Assembly: GCA_963277665.1 (NCBI GenBank)
Contig: OY728121.1
Span: 1,650,422,062-1,650,486,061 of the forward strand
Length of the DNA stretch: 64,000 nt
Direction: 5' to 3'
Origin: Viscum album
Lineage: Eukaryota; Streptophyta; Magnoliopsida; Santalales; Viscaceae
How positions within the stretch are numbered: position 1 is the first letter of the stretch; each line of letters begins with the position of its first letter. Below the pieces are notes generated by a model. It made no database searches. It saw only the letters and a program-made list of their open reading frames with translations, and had not been told where the DNA came from. The position numbers and the translations under genes are program-made. Below are positions 11,435-24,379 of the stretch, piece by piece.

Positions 11435-13026
11435 TTTGTGATGCCCCAACCCCATTTACTCAGAGTCGATTCAAATATTAAATATAATTGGAATGATTAC
11501 ATGGGATCAAATCCATAAAGAATGATCAGTTTTGTAGCATTGGATGTACTCGATTTATACATAAGTTTTACATTACATCATTAAATAAAAACAACAACAA
11601 TATCTTATCCCCTTTGAACACACATATATCCCATATCATATCCCTATAGGTCAACCGAAATATTCTTATTCACATATTGGAAAAAACATAAAAAGGGGTG
11701 AGCTTAGATGCTCAGTAAGGATAACAACATAGTGGAAACATTCATAAATTAGAATAATCATTTAAGGAAATGTATTAGAATAAAACATAAGCCTTTTATA
11801 CCTAAAAATCAGTATAATAGGGAAAATATAAATCAAATAATTCCATTTACGTTTTCACATCGATATTCTACTAGTCGAATAACCACATGCAATATCAATA
11901 TCCTATTTCATATTGATGGAATTCATAATGCCAAACGTCATAACTACATAGTCAAGGCCTCGTGCCAAGACTACAAATAATATTTAGTCAAGGCCTTGTG
12001 CCAAGACAATATTTTGTCTCATTAGAACTACCGATGCATCGAGAAGCTATAGTGGGTTCCACCCGTCACATACTAAGTCCAATGCATTCCTCATTTGAAA
12101 ATGTTTAAACATAACATAAAAATTCAATTTAAAACTAGCCTATGAAATGTAAATACCTTATCCATAAAACATTAATGGTATAAAAATAACACATCTATAG
12201 TAAAACATATCACAAAAACATCAATACAATATGGAAGATTTTTAAAATTATAAATCATCTTTAAAGAATTTTACAATCCATGAAATGATATTGACATTGA
12301 TAAAATGAAAACTTTTTGAAAGAAATACCTATTTCAATTATGAAATCATTTAAAAGATGAATATTTATAAAAGACAAAATTAATTTGTCAAATTTTGTTA
12401 TAATATTATTAGGGAATCGTTGAAGGTGTTATAATGGTGTAAAATAGAAACTCCCACCATATAAGTTAAAAAAACATTCTTTCCATAATTTTGTCAAAAA
12501 GGTCATAAAGGACCTTGTTTGGAAAAAAACGGGAAGATTACTTTATAAAAATCTTATTAAATTCAATCAAGGGTATAAAGGACATTAACCCATAGACTAG
12601 GAAATAGTAAAAAAAATTAAATAAATTTTTAGGAGACACAGATGTGGATGATAAAGAGGTCCCAGTAGATGCTCACATATATACAACCACAGAATCTAAT
12701 GAGATCTTAGAATTAAACCATACATTGTACTTTTCCTTGGTCAAGGGTAATTTAACCTCCTGTATAATAGTTAAATAATTTTTATTAAATTATAAAAGAA
12801 CCACATACATAAATATGATATCATATATGATCTTCTAATATTTCATTGATAATAATATTTCAGTAGTATCATCGTTTTGGGTGTTAACTAATTTGTTTTC
12901 CTTATATGCTTGGTAATGTAAGACACATTTGTTATGGATTGGATATATTTTATTAACGTCCAGAATGATATTATTTTCTTAAAAATAATTTTAAATCATA
13001 AAATGAAATTCATTATTTAATGTTTA

Positions 13027-13285
13027 TAATGGGGAATGAATTTCATCGCGTTTATGGAGACGGTAATCTGTACGCACACAAGAGTGAAAATATAATTATT
13101 TTGATGGGGAAATCATATGTAATTGGATGGAATATCAAATATTTCAGAATAATTAACATGTTTTATTTATTATTTAAATCAGTTATAATTATTATTATAC
13201 CCTGCAAAATAATTATGAGCTTGAATAACAAACTACGCCATGACCTAGAGATGGTAAGCCGTACGTACGCACGTATGGTGACTTT
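13027..13285 (-). repeat. Two ~200-bp tandem LTR repeats with GTACGTAC core (gypsy-1 right LTR)
   Basis: Copies start near 13027 (GGTAATCTGTACGCACAC) and 13228 (GGTAAGCCGTACGTACGC), about 201 bp apart. The array begins about 341 bp downstream of the TATA box in element orientation. Confidence 0.75.
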
Positions 13286-13617
13286 TCATTCATTAGATGC
13301 ATAAAATAGTAAATATGGTAGTAAAAAATTTATAATTACATCACAGAATGTATAATTCACTTGAGTTATTATTATGGTATGGAAACAATAATGAAATAGG
13401 ATGTGGATAAAGAAAAGAACATTGAAAGAGGTGGTGAAATTATTTCCACTTCTTATGGTGTTTCTGTTTGAGTTGTTCAAAACGGATCCTTAGGTTGGAT
13501 TTATGATAAAAGTAAGGACTCTATGTCAAAGGGAGGGTAGTTGGGAGGATATTTGAGCATGGTTTGGCCAGGAAAAATTGCTTTGGAGGTGTGATTTTGA
13601 GAGAACATGATGTACAC

Positions 13618-13626
13618 TTTTATAAG
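13618..13626 (-). promoter_or_regulatory. Gypsy-1 LTR TATA box
   Basis: The minus strand reads CTTATAAAA, about 1.53 kb into the LTR in element orientation. The equivalent position in gypsy-3 reads TATTATAAAA. Transcription would start shortly downstream, placing the motif array in the RNA leader. Confidence 0.6.
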
Positions 13627-15158
13627 ACAGCTGAGGGCATCTTTAAGAAAAAACATGAAATATTATTTTATTATACAATCATATTCAGTTTATAATGGAT
13701 TAATAATGATTTAATTCAAGGATATGGTGGGTATGGGTCTATGAACTCTCAACTAATATATTTTAGACTTGTATAGGTCACCATATTAACCATATAACTT
13801 AGATTCAACTCTTGGTTAAATAGTTTATCATTTACCATGTCTCCTTTTATTTTTATATTATATGGTTAATAAAATTACTAGAAAATTCCAAATTCCAAGT
13901 GGTTAATTAATGAAATATATATTATTATATATCTCATTTGGACATTCCTTAATTTTTTTACTATTATATCATTTAATAATATAGTATTTTTTAAAAAATC
14001 TATTTTTTTGTCAATTTTGACACTATTTAGTATCAGATTTTTTTTAAAGTCCGAAAAAATTGATTACTTCGAATAAAATCATTTAATCAACCTTAAAATT
14101 CCATAGTAACCTATAAAATTATTGTAATTCAACAAAAGTATCAATTTAAATTTATTTGGATATTTATGATATCAATTATTTTAATCATTAATTATATGTT
14201 ATTATTGCATCATCATTGTGTCATAAATAAATATAACAATTTAATGTCAAATAATTATAAATAAAAACCATAATGTAGGAAATCTTTTTATCTTTATAAT
14301 GAATATTTTAAGTCGAATATATCTTATTTTTAACCCTATATTTAAAATTTTTTAGTTATGAATCTTTGAATTTAACACTTTTAACTATTCTTTATATAAA
14401 ATAATAATAAATTTCCAAATCTTATCCATGTGGACCGAAAGGATCATATATTATTAATAATGTTTTTTTGGTCAAAATATTGTGATCCAATAGAATTAGG
14501 ACATGTGTTAGGGTAATAATAATAACATTTTTACCTTTAGTTACCTTATTTACTTTTAACCATGGTAAATAAAATTCAAAATATACTATTCACCAAACAT
14601 TATTTTCATCTTATTGAACAAAATTTTACTTACTGATATCAACCTTGTGTCTTAGTTTTTTGAAATTAAATTCCTAGAAGTGGTAAAATTATGTTTTATG
14701 AAAATTTTCTAACGTGCCTAGAAGGTGGGTAAAAGACGGTTAAAAGTTCAATAAACTATTATATATCTAATTTTATTATAGAATGACTTCAATGAATTAC
14801 ATTGAACTAATATAGGTATTATATATATATATTGATATAAAATAAATATAAATAAAATATATAATTATTTAAATAAAATTTCTATTTTAAACAATAACGT
14901 AGTGTTTTACACTATTCATCAGAAATGGAATGTTTTTTGAAAAATATAAAAAATTCACCCTAAGATAATTTTGGTCTTACAAATCAAAAAATGAAGTCCA
15001 TTTGGAAAATTAAAATTTAAAAAATTTAAAAAATTGGGAATTAATATTAATAACAGTTAGTTTGATTGGTCGTGGTGTGTTAAAACTCTAAGTTGTGTAT
15101 AATGCAAGCCATTGCATTACCCAAAGGGAACCTTTGCATGGAAGTTCAGGGTGTTACA

Positions 15159-15163
15159 TCCAA
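15159..15163. repeat. Target-site duplication of gypsy-1, right copy (TCCAA)
   Basis: This directly follows the right LTR terminus TGTTACA and matches the left flank ACCAA at four of five bases. Confidence 0.7.
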
Positions 15164-15620
15164 TAAGAGCCATAATTGTTCTTCATGTTCGTCCATTATT
15201 ATGGAGTAGGTGAAAATATCATCGATAAACACAAGAAAAAAATTTCATTGTAATTTCTAAAGACTATATTCATTAAATCCCCAAAGATAGTTGGGGAATT
15301 ACTAACCCCGAATGGAGTCACTAACAACTCAACATACCCAAACCATTTTTTGATTGTATTATTCTGAAAATCATCCTTCTTCACCATTAGCTGATGATAT
15401 CTAGAATAATGATTCACCTTCAAGAAGTACTGATCTCCTCAAAACTTACTAAACAATTCATCAATCCTTGGAATATGATACTTGTGCTTTATGGTGATTT
15501 TTTGAGTTCCAAAAACATGATGGAAAACTACATTGGTCCATCCTTTTTTATGAAAAAGAGAACTGGAGAACCCAATGTGATTCATATGGTATATTAAACC
15601 TTTTTCCAAATGCTCTTATA
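15159..15620 (-). pseudogene. Gypsy-0 reverse transcriptase (proximal part)
   Basis: Minus-strand pieces in order: LGSPVLFFIKKDG near 15560, the block from 15423 to 15300 (WFGYVELLVTPFGVSNSPTI, family pattern YGHYEFLVMPFGLTNAP), then FLVFIDDIFTYS near 15220 with the catalytic FIDD intact, and DEHEEQLW. The frame stops at 15159, where gypsy-1 is inserted, and resumes at 2834. It is interrupted by stops and frameshifts and is older than gypsy-1. Confidence 0.85.
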
Positions 15621-15849
15621 GATGTATATTTAACTCCTCCATTTTAATAGGAGCCATCCTATAGGGACACATTTAGAGAAGAGTAGCTCGGAGTATGAGT
15701 TCTATTGAGGACTCTACCTTATGATCTGAGGGATTTTCCAGCTACAATTGAAGAACTAAGTCACTATATTCCTCATAATGGTAATTTCCCCTAGTTGGAT
15801 ACCTTACTATGAATCAACCATTTTAGTGAGTTATGATTATTAACATGTA

Positions 15850-16400
15850 ATGAACACCAACACCATTGAAGTATTTTCCAAAGGATATTCTTGACACTCA
15901 TTGTATTTTTTGAGGATAATTGGATGGTTTAGAAAATGAAAAGATATTTCCTTTTCCTATTAGATGATATACTCTCTATATAAAAAGAGCGAATACATCC
16001 CCAAAATAGTGTCTAATTCCTTCAAGGGAAGTATTACAATATTTGTTTGAAGTATATTCCCTCATATTCCAATCGGTTAAGAGTCCAACACTTTGGTTTC
16101 AATGACTGATCCAATAGGTTTTTATGGGTTTATTTACTTCAAGGTTTTAAGGATTAGATTCAATATTTCTTGTAAACATGGATGATACAATGGAATACAC
16201 TGAACAAGAATCAAATAACATTTTTTCCAAATTGAGTAGATATGAAGTATACCTTGTATGACTTCTTTTTCTTGTTCAACATCAAAAGTCGTGATGGGAA
16301 AAGGGTTCAATTTAACCAAGGGATTTAGTTTCTGATGAATTTGATTACCCTCGTGATCTTGAGGGTTAGTTAAATGGGTTTCCTTGTTCAATTTCTCCCT
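15850..16400 (-). pseudogene. Gypsy-0 protease region
   Basis: A minus-strand fragment near 15977-16016 reads DTILGMYSLFLYR, resembling the closing block of gypsy protease (DVILGMDWL). The 85-codon frame at 16134-16391 upstream of it is probably the gag-protease junction, but no active-site triad was recognised. The assignment rests mainly on order. Confidence 0.5.
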
Positions 16401-16419
16401 AAAGTTGTACCATTATACT

Positions 16420-17255
16420 ATGGGTGGTACTCTCCTTTACTCCACCACATTTTCATACTTCCTCATGTATTTTCGACATTCATCATCTTAGTGAAATTAT
16501 ATCCCAGACATGAATAATTTCCCCATTCATTTCAAATATATCTAGAGATACCTCTTACCACATTTTAGACATGTTGGATAGTTAGTTTTCTTTCCAGATT
16601 TGATATTATATCCTACATATTGGAACTCCATCTTTCGTTTCTTATCACCGTATCCATGAGACCATTCTCCAAACCACATCTCTACTATGAGAGTACATTG
16701 AAAAAATCCTTCATGGCTCCCAAAGTTATGAATTTCATGATCCATTTGAAAATTTGGTTTTAAAACACTAAATAATATATCAAATTATCTAAACTTGTTG
16801 ATAATAAAACTAGAAGCATACCATACTAGCCTTGTGAAATTTTATTTATAAGATGTTAAAGTTTCCCCTTCCTTTTTCATCAGATCTATAAATTATATCT
16901 CCATCACTCTATAAGAAATTTTATGAAATTGATTGTTCATAAACATTATCTTAAATTATTACCCATCATGTTGACCAAATATTACAAAACTAGTGGATGA
17001 AAAGATCCACTAAACGCAAGTGGTTGTTTCCGCATAGAATAATTGATATCCAATTGCTTCCTATTATTTGATTGTGTGCATTCCAAATTTTTCATGTTAT
17101 TGTTCATAACCATAGTAAATTGGAAAATCATCCCCATGAAATTTTAAACTTCATCACCCATGGTATTGGGCATGCCATTTGGGAAATTGATTCATTTGTC
17201 CCTCGCATGGGTCATTGGCCAGGTTTCCCCTAGTTCCCACCATATCTTAAAATAG
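16420..17255 (-). pseudogene. Gypsy-0 gag remnant
   Basis: The minus strand from about 17250 begins MVGTRGN and contains heavily broken sequence. A frame at 16542-16745 ends NYPTCLKCGKRYL, which looks like the first half of a zinc knuckle preceded by the basic stretch usual in gypsy gag. The matching His and Cys are lost to stops. It lies between the protease region and the primer-binding site, the expected place for gag. Confidence 0.5.
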
Positions 17256-17455
17256 AAGTATTTAGAACAAAAAATTAGTTAGAAATACATCGTTAATATA
17301 TCCCATTATAAAATTATATAAAAAAGAATATCTTATGGGATTCTAATGTATAGCCTTTATGAAAAAAATCCTCTTGGGTGCTCAATTATAGCGAGTCTCG
17401 TACAAAGGGTTTTCAGTATGTTTATCTATTCCTAATTTCCAAATAAACTAATCCA

Positions 17456-17469
17456 TCCTCTGATAACAA
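17456..17469 (-). other. Gypsy-0 primer-binding site
   Basis: The minus strand reads TGTTATCAGAG, one mismatch from the plant initiator-Met site TGGTATCAGAG, about 200 bp upstream of the gag remnant. It marks the inner border of the gypsy-0 5' LTR. Confidence 0.6.
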
Positions 17470-19650
17470 CTAAATAAACCCTTATTTTCATTACATTACT
17501 ACTATATAATTTAAAAATAAAAAAACATTAAATAATTTCATAATAAAATCCAAAGGATTAGTGTCTTCGGAAAATTAGGGCCATACATAACATTTTCAAC
17601 CTTTTTTTAAATATTTCATCTCTAGATTCTTAGAGGTCTTCCCATTTAATTGGTACATGTAATTACCCAAGGTTTTACAAAAAATGGTTTGAATTAATAG
17701 AATGTTAATAGGATAGACAAGAACATGAAAATTATATCATGGGTTGAGCATTATTGTTATCATCATAACATATAAATTGGATTGCAATCATTAAATTAAT
17801 CATTGGGAAATGGATTGAAATGTGGGAATTCATAAATATTAAACATCATGTCATAGTGGTCAACTATCAGACATATTTGTGAACAAATATAGCATCATGT
17901 TCAACAATATTTCAAATTTCACATGAGATAATACACATTACTAGACACATTAGAGTACTATATAATTTTTTCTCACATGTCACATCGTAAAATTTACATT
18001 ATCATGCATCCACTTAGAACTTATATCAATATATGGACATTAAATAACCCATGGAAATGAATGGGTGTAATTTAATGAAGCATACAATCATAATCATGGA
18101 GTTACAAAATGAAATAGGGAATACCATAGATGATATTGGAATCATCATCCTTGAGTGATGAAGAAACAACCTCGAGAAGTAAAATGATTGATTTTTTAAT
18201 GAATAATTCATTTGGAAAAAATTGTGTTTCCTTAAACTCAAGTATAAAACATGTTTATTCTAGAAAAGATAAGAAAATGATGTGGACATTAAATTAATGT
18301 AACATCAACATGTTGAAATGGATAAATGAGAGGAAAACCAAAGAAATTGAGTTGGGTTTGAGAATTCCCCTTACCTTGTGCCTAAAAGCATCATTAAACA
18401 TTAATATCCAGTATAACCAGATTATATTAACTAATTTAAAAATAAAGAACCATTAACACATTAATTGAATTATTATGTTAATTTTTTTCTTTTTATATGA
18501 GTTATATAATTTAATTTCATCGTCCTAGAGGATTCATTTTCATTGTTACCAAGATCAGTTCACTTGTATACATGAAGAGATGTTTAGGTAAAATGTGGAT
18601 AAATTTCCAGAATTGTTATAATATTTTATTAATGAAATTAAAAATGTTTTAATTTTATTATAAATAATTTTTATTAATGAATTTTTATGAATCATTAGAT
18701 AAAAATTAATTTTGATCATTTTACGTTAATTTTGGATTTTTTTCGATCACAACAAAATCATTTTTTAACATTTTGTAATATTTATATTAGTTAGTTACAG
18801 TACATAAAATGGGTTATAAAATAAAAATACAAATTATTTTTCAACTATTTAATGGTTTTGTTAACATCCATGACGTTTTTAAGTGAAAATGAATGTGCAT
18901 CGCCTATAAGGTCTGTAAATTGAGACATCACATGCAACAATTTCATTTTAAAATAGAATAGAGAAGGGTTGATTTTAATGATGAATCTTCCATTAACATG
19001 ATATAATTAATATTTATAAAAAATACTATATTTTTCATTCAATTTGGATTAAGTATGGTGACTATAGAATAATAAAAGTAATGAAATTTGAAAAAAATTA
19101 ATAGAATGATATAGGTGATTTACCCTTTGAATTTACCCTCATTGAAAACCTCTTTAGGGAATGATTTTGGTCTTTTTAATAAAAAATGATATCTTGGATT
19201 AGGGTAGGGTTCTTGTTAAGAGTATTAGGTTGAATTTGGGCATGGATCAATGCATGAGAGGTGTGAGGAGAAGTGGGTTTGAGGGGTGGAATTTATAGTG
19301 TAGGATAGGGGTGTTTTCTCATTATTTAATTCATAAATTTATTATTCTTCTCAATATGAGAAATAATGTTTTTAATTGAGACTAAATAAATTAATTAGAT
19401 ATTTTGAGTGTGAAATAATCTTTATTACATCAACTTTTAATCAATAAATAGTGTATTTAACTTACAATGTATATATACTGTAAATTACAATATTCCACTA
19501 TTCATAAAAATTAAACTATTTCATAAAAATCCAAAAAATTCACCATAACCAATATCGAACATATATAATTCAAAAATGAAGTCCATTTTTTTAAATAGTT
19601 ATATAAAAATGAGAAATTTAATTTATAATTAACATAATTATTTACTTGGA
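17470..19650 (-). repeat. Gypsy-0 5' LTR (right border uncertain)
   Basis: It starts just outside the primer-binding site. Near 19500-19595 it repeats the closing blocks of the gypsy-1 LTR ('ctattcat', 'attcaccataa', 'aaatgaagtccattttt'), so it belongs to a related LTR family. A candidate TATA box (CACTATAAATTCC on the minus strand) lies near 19290. The expected TGTTACA end was not found and the outer border is approximate. No coding sequence was seen in it. Confidence 0.6.
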
Positions 19651-20169
19651 AAACACATATTTTTTAATATTAACTGATTTTATAACACTTTAAAAATTTA
19701 CTTACGGTCTCATAAAAATATCTTAAAATCATAAGACATAAAAATATTAATTTATGAGCACATTTTATGATAATTATTTTTTAGAAAAATTATTAAATTA
19801 TTAAATAAATATTAATGACTTATAAAAATACCAACACTTGATTAATAATTATTAAAAGATTACATACATATACTATGATATTATTATATCATATTTCCAC
19901 TTATAAGATCCTTATGATATATTTATTCCTTCATGGGTGAGGCTAGTTCTAATTTTTCAAGTCTCCTATTTATAAGGGTCATATTAATATCTATTAGGTC
20001 AAGTTACTATTTCATCTGTATTAGTTCCTTATCATCATGAAATTCTTATTATTTAATTAATTCTTTTTTAATAAAGATTATATTATGGTCCTTATGTGAT
20101 TATAAGTGATTATTAAATTACTACAATTTGGGCTGAATTACAATGATAAAAGTTTGGGTCATAATATTT
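19651..20169. other. Unassigned AT-rich sequence
   Basis: No gene, repeat match or motif array was recognised. It may include the end of the gypsy-0 LTR and the start of unit 1. Confidence 0.5.
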
Positions 20170-21272
20170 TCATTCCCTATGGATTCCAATTAGAGATCAA
20201 CACATTACTATAGGGATATACTAGAAGAAATTAAAAAAATTCCATTCAAATTTTATATTGCATTTAATTTTTTCAAATATAAATTTACATTATTGTATTT
20301 ATCTATTATCCTAACGTTTATAACAAATTGATCCTTTGGGATGTGATATCTTATATCTTTTTCCAATGAATAAAGATAAATACCTTCTCCAGGTTGCTTC
20401 TGTCGAGTTATTGCATGGGGTATTAGTGACTTTTTAGTTTGAACCTTGGGAACTGGATTTTCGAAAACATAAATTAAATAACATAATGTTATGATAGAAT
20501 CTAGGGATAATTATAAGCATGTGTAAATATGTATAATCTCTAGTACTATAGAGATTGTATGGTTTTCTTAAATTATACATCCCTATCATAAAACTATCAA
20601 GTTGATGTGGATGTGGTATAGATGATCCTAGGGGTAACAATACTTAAATTGATATATTGGGTTTTAACATGATTATCATTGTTTCATAATTAGAGGGACT
20701 AATACGAACACCTGGATAGAAACTCCCATGGGATATACATAGATTAAATCCAATTATCATAATGAACTAATTTGATGAATGATAGGATAAAACCTATATA
20801 AACCTATTATATGGGATATTAATGTGGGATAAACCAAAAATGTCTTTGGCAAATAATTATATGGTATATCAAATTTTTAGTGGCATAAATAGCACATTAA
20901 GGTTTTATGTGATGATATTTAAAGATGATCAATGAAATTTTTGTAGTTATTTATGGGAACACAACCCCTTAGAATAATATGTAATTTAGTGAAAAGTGAA
21001 TTTTTTTGAAGATAGATTTTATATTTTATGGAAATAAGTTTAAATGTATTGATTAAAATTGTGTTTAATGTAATATTTTATTTTAATATGGTATATTCAG
21101 AATAAGGGTTATCAAATTTTAGGAACATATGTTTCACCATATAAGTAACCTTGAAATTAAATAATAGTTTTTTAACTATGAGAATGACAATATTTTTAAA
21201 GAAGAAAAATATATTTGGAATATTATATGATTAGGTCAAAATAATTTAATGAATGAAAATTGAGTATATTTA
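20170..21272 (+). repeat. Unit 1 of a direct repeat, left part
   Basis: It matches 37710-38830 with a steady offset of about 17545 bp: AGGTTGCT at 20391 and 37936, ATTGGGTTT at 20656 and 38200, and the AACCTATA...AACCTAT pair at 20791 and 38336. It is cut at 21272 by gypsy-2 and resumes at 32190. It is AT-rich and non-coding. By orientation and later content it is LTR-like sequence. Confidence 0.75.
21268..21272. repeat. Target-site duplication of gypsy-2, left copy (ATTTA)
   Basis: ATTTA precedes the left LTR and ATTTA follows the right LTR at 32190-32194. This is an exact 5-bp match at the borders where unit 1 is interrupted. Confidence 0.8.
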
Positions 21273-21989
21273 GGTCTCAACCTGTCCCTCATGGAACGTG
21301 TCGTGATTACCCCATTCTCACCTTCCATAGGCCAAGGGTTGGTGACTAGAATAGAAAATATGTATCCCTCTAGAGGGAAGTAATTGGCTTGGAACCTTTA
21401 CAACCCTAAAATTTAGGAACACAACAAGAAGCAACTACGAAGTAAACTGCTTTAGAAAAAAAGTGTACTGAATGTAAAGGGGATAGAATACAAGCCCAAC
21501 TGAAAAGTATAAGTACAAATGAAAAGAGAAAATAGCTCCTGGATCATCCACCAAGGATCCTACCTGACGGGTAGGTATGGATAATCTCCACAGCGCTCCA
21601 TGTTAGCTTGTCTCCTCCGTGCACCGCCTGGTCTTGGCTACATCAAGTCTAAGCCCAGCTGATCATCGTCTGCACAAGTCACAACAAGGTGTAGGGGAAG
21701 CATGTGTAGAGGTGAGTATAATAATACTCAATCAGGACCCGGAGACCCCTAAAGGTCTCCCAAATTTCCACAAAGGAAAAACCACAATCAAGACCTCTAT
21801 CACAAATCATGAAGTAACAGTCATCTCACACCAATTATAAAACTCATAGATCAAGAATATATATGATTAGTTTTAAGCTATATCATATTATTCCATTAGA
21901 AGTTCCACAACTGATTCACAAGATGTTATTTTACTATCATACCAATCTTGTAAAGAAGATGATGTTCCACCATGGGACCCTATAAGGTA

Positions 21990-22250
21990 GGTCCTCATCG
22001 GGTCATGCTACTGCGGATCCACACAAAGTCGCTAGAATGATGATCCACACAAGGTCACTAGAATGTTGATCCACACAGGGTCACTGGATACTGATCCACA
22101 GAGGGTTACTGAATGCTGATCCACACTAGATATCTAGTATCTGATCCTTGATTGGATTCACTAAAAATGATCCTCACTGGATTGATACGATGCTGATCCA
22201 CTTAGGGTGACTATGATGTTGATCCACGCAGGGTCGCTACCTCAAAGATA
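21990..22250. repeat. Degenerate ~29-bp tandem repeats, gypsy-2 left LTR
   Basis: About eight to nine tandem copies of a unit like CTGATCCACACAGGGTCACT are present, with spacing of roughly 25-32 bp. The same array is present in the right LTR at 29865-30110, so it was part of the LTR before insertion. Confidence 0.75.
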
Positions 22251-22589
22251 GCAAGCTACAAGATTCCTTGCACCTGGTGTGCTCAAGTTCCATAGAAACC
22301 GCTCCATGAGATATCAGTCATAAATTGAACCAGTAAGATCCAAAAATTGTTAAAGAAAACACCTCCATGACGTAAGGGTTCCATCGTGATAGATGACGAA
22401 TCAATCAGACACCCGATCTGTGAGTTATAAGTGTTTTAATACCGAGGGCCAAGATGGATTCAGATTTGATCCAACTCTATCATCCCCAAAATTATAAAAA
22501 AATTTAGTGGAGTATCCTAAATGTTTTTTCTCGCTCCAAGGATCCCATCGCCTCAGAAGGTTCGTCAATTGGACGTCAGGATTTCAAGT

Positions 22590-23310
22590 TATAGCAATTT
22601 AAGATAAATTGGGCCTGGTCCGACTCGGCTGGGTTGACCAAACCCGGCTTGGGTTCGACTCAGCCTAGCCCGAACCGGCCTGGGCCAACCTAGTTTGGTT
22701 GGGCCACAACGATCTCTTCCCATTGGGCCGCGGTCTAGCTCAGGCTGCATGACGTGCGACCTAGACCGCTAGGGCGGGGGGGGGGGGTGCCCGACCTATT
22801 GGGGGTACAGACCGGCCAGTAGGGGGTCGCCCCCTGGCCGGCAGTGGGCACTGCTAGGCCAACAGGGGGTAGGGCCCGGCTCGTCAGGAGTAGCAGCCCA
22901 GCCCACAGGGTGGCACAACCCCGCCCGCTGGGGGGGGGGGGGCTCAGTCCATTGGAGGGTGCGGAGCCCACCCTAGCTGGCATAGAGGAGGGGTTTCCCC
23001 TGGTTTCCAAGTGGTATAGCCATTTGTAATTGGAGTGGAGATTCTATATGGTGCTTCCAAATTCTCACAGGACCCGCAAGGAAGGGTCCCTCCTCCTCCT
23101 CCATGGCTTCGAGCCGCTTCCCTCTCCTGCGGCGTGCGACGACACACCATTCCGCCTCTATTTCTAGCTGCCCTACTCGACCACCTCTGCGGAAAACCTG
23201 TGGCCTCCGCCTCCTACGGTGCATGATAGCGTGCTTTCTCCACTATGGCCGTCCAGTGCCGGCTACCGCCATCGCCCATCGAGGCCAGTCGCCGGTGTCG
23301 CAGCGCCGGT
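22590..23310. repeat. GC-rich island in gypsy-2 left LTR
   Basis: This is a sharply GC-rich stretch in an AT-rich window. It has degenerate repeats of a GGGGGTGCGGCCCGACC-like unit and runs of 12 and 13 G (22776-22787 and 22930-22942). The equivalent island in the right LTR is at 30470-31270. Confidence 0.75.
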
Positions 23311-24287
23311 CACCAATTCTGTATTGGCAGTCTTCTGCGTGCCACCGGGTGAGCTTCAGTGGCCCATTTTTCCATTTGATCACTCCTACGGTCTTCCTGG
23401 GTCCTTCCCTTCATTGGTTTACCCTCATATTTGGGTTCCATCCCACCTGAATAATTTACCAATGAATAACACAATGATAAACATGAGGCAGAGAGACTAG
23501 GCCATTTTTTTTTGGCCTGCACCCTATGTGTTAGTATCTTAACAAAGGAGTACATAATGATTCGACAACTCTCATAATTTAAAGAAGATAAATACTAACC
23601 TAGATTAGACTTCTGCTGATGATGATCAATAGAACCCCCTTCTTCGTTGTCCTTAGTTTGATATTCGGTGGTGTTCGACACTACTCATTGAAACCTGTTT
23701 TGTCTTCCAAGTGGTTGGTTTCACGGTAGTTTTCTAGAGCTTCATCTCTTTGTAATGTCATTCAATCACCCCTCCTGAGCTACATATAAATTTGATGGGA
23801 GATGTGGTTAACATTCCATGTAATTTAGGAGGTTTATTTAATTAATTAACCTCCCAAATTCAAATGTAATAGTTACATACAAGGGGGATTCAAGACAATT
23901 AATAGATTGACTTGTCATAGGTCCCGCCACAACCGCTCATCAGTTGGATGAAAATGAAATAAATCAAACAACATAACATGTTATTTTATTAATCATTTAA
24001 ATGTGTGTAAAATTAATTTTTTCACCCGACCAACAGTCATCACATTAAATCCTCCTATATGCGAATCTCGGCATTGCAGATTCAATTGTGACCTCAGATT
24101 TTTACTCCAGGAACCAGTTCAAATGATAGAATACACTACCTATGCATTTACAGAACATACCTTAAAAAAAGATTTGATATTCATTTCAGTCACACTGGGC
24201 GTTATAATCAAACATCGTCAATTTTCCTAGAATCGTAATAATTCAATATAATTAAACAAAATGAATGGAAAATATTGATCATTACAT

Positions 24288-24299
24288 TCTCCCACCTTA
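24288..24299 (-). other. Gypsy-2 polypurine tract
   Basis: Directly inside the left LTR the minus strand reads CTAAGGTGGGAG, a purine-rich run in the position expected next to a 3' LTR. Confidence 0.65.
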
Positions 24300-24379
24300 G
24301 GGATTTTCATCCCAGAAATCTACAACATAAAATAAGGGAACAAATGCAGGTACTGAGAATGAATCTGATCCTCTTGCAC

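Larger units (their letters stand above)
2835..15158 (-). mobile_element. Gypsy-1: complete but dead Ty3/gypsy chromovirus-like retrotransposon
   Basis: This is a 12.3-kb element with both LTRs (2835-6430 and 11437-15158). A primer-binding site lies inside the right LTR and a polypurine tract inside the left LTR, which fixes the minus orientation. On the minus strand the internal 5.0 kb reads gag, protease, reverse transcriptase, RNase H, integrase and chromodomain, the Ty3/gypsy order. Every module has stops and frameshifts, so it cannot be autonomous. It sits inside the reverse transcriptase of gypsy-0. The LTRs are clearly diverged from each other (many substitutions and indels, 3596 against 3722 bp), so the insertion is old. 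Confidence 0.9.
11437..15158 (-). repeat. Gypsy-1 5' LTR (right)
   Basis: Plus-strand termini are TGTGATGCCCC and GGGTGTTACA. It parallels the left LTR throughout (for example the 'caaggcc...gtgccaagac' segment near 11960, the motif array near 13030, and the closing 'ctattcatc' and 'attcaccctaag' blocks near 14920-14965). It carries the intact TATA box listed separately and would have driven the element. No gene was seen; the small frames inside are chance. Confidence 0.9.
21273..24286 (-). repeat. Gypsy-2 3' LTR (left)
   Basis: It aligns with 29133-32189 throughout: 'ggccaagggttggtgac' and 'ggccatgggttggtgac', 'aacacaacaagaag', 'ggatcatccaccaagg', the GATCCACA repeats, the GC-rich island, and 'gtaatagttacat' and 'gtatagttacaca'. 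It ends ATTACA. The leading TG is mutated. Open frames in the GC-rich part (22735-23555, both strands) come from the scarcity of stops there. Confidence 0.9.

Noticed and set aside
22735..23555. Overlapping open frames on both strands in the gypsy-2 left LTR
   Set aside because: They lie in a GC-rich repeat island with few stop codons, match no domain, and overlap one another on both strands.
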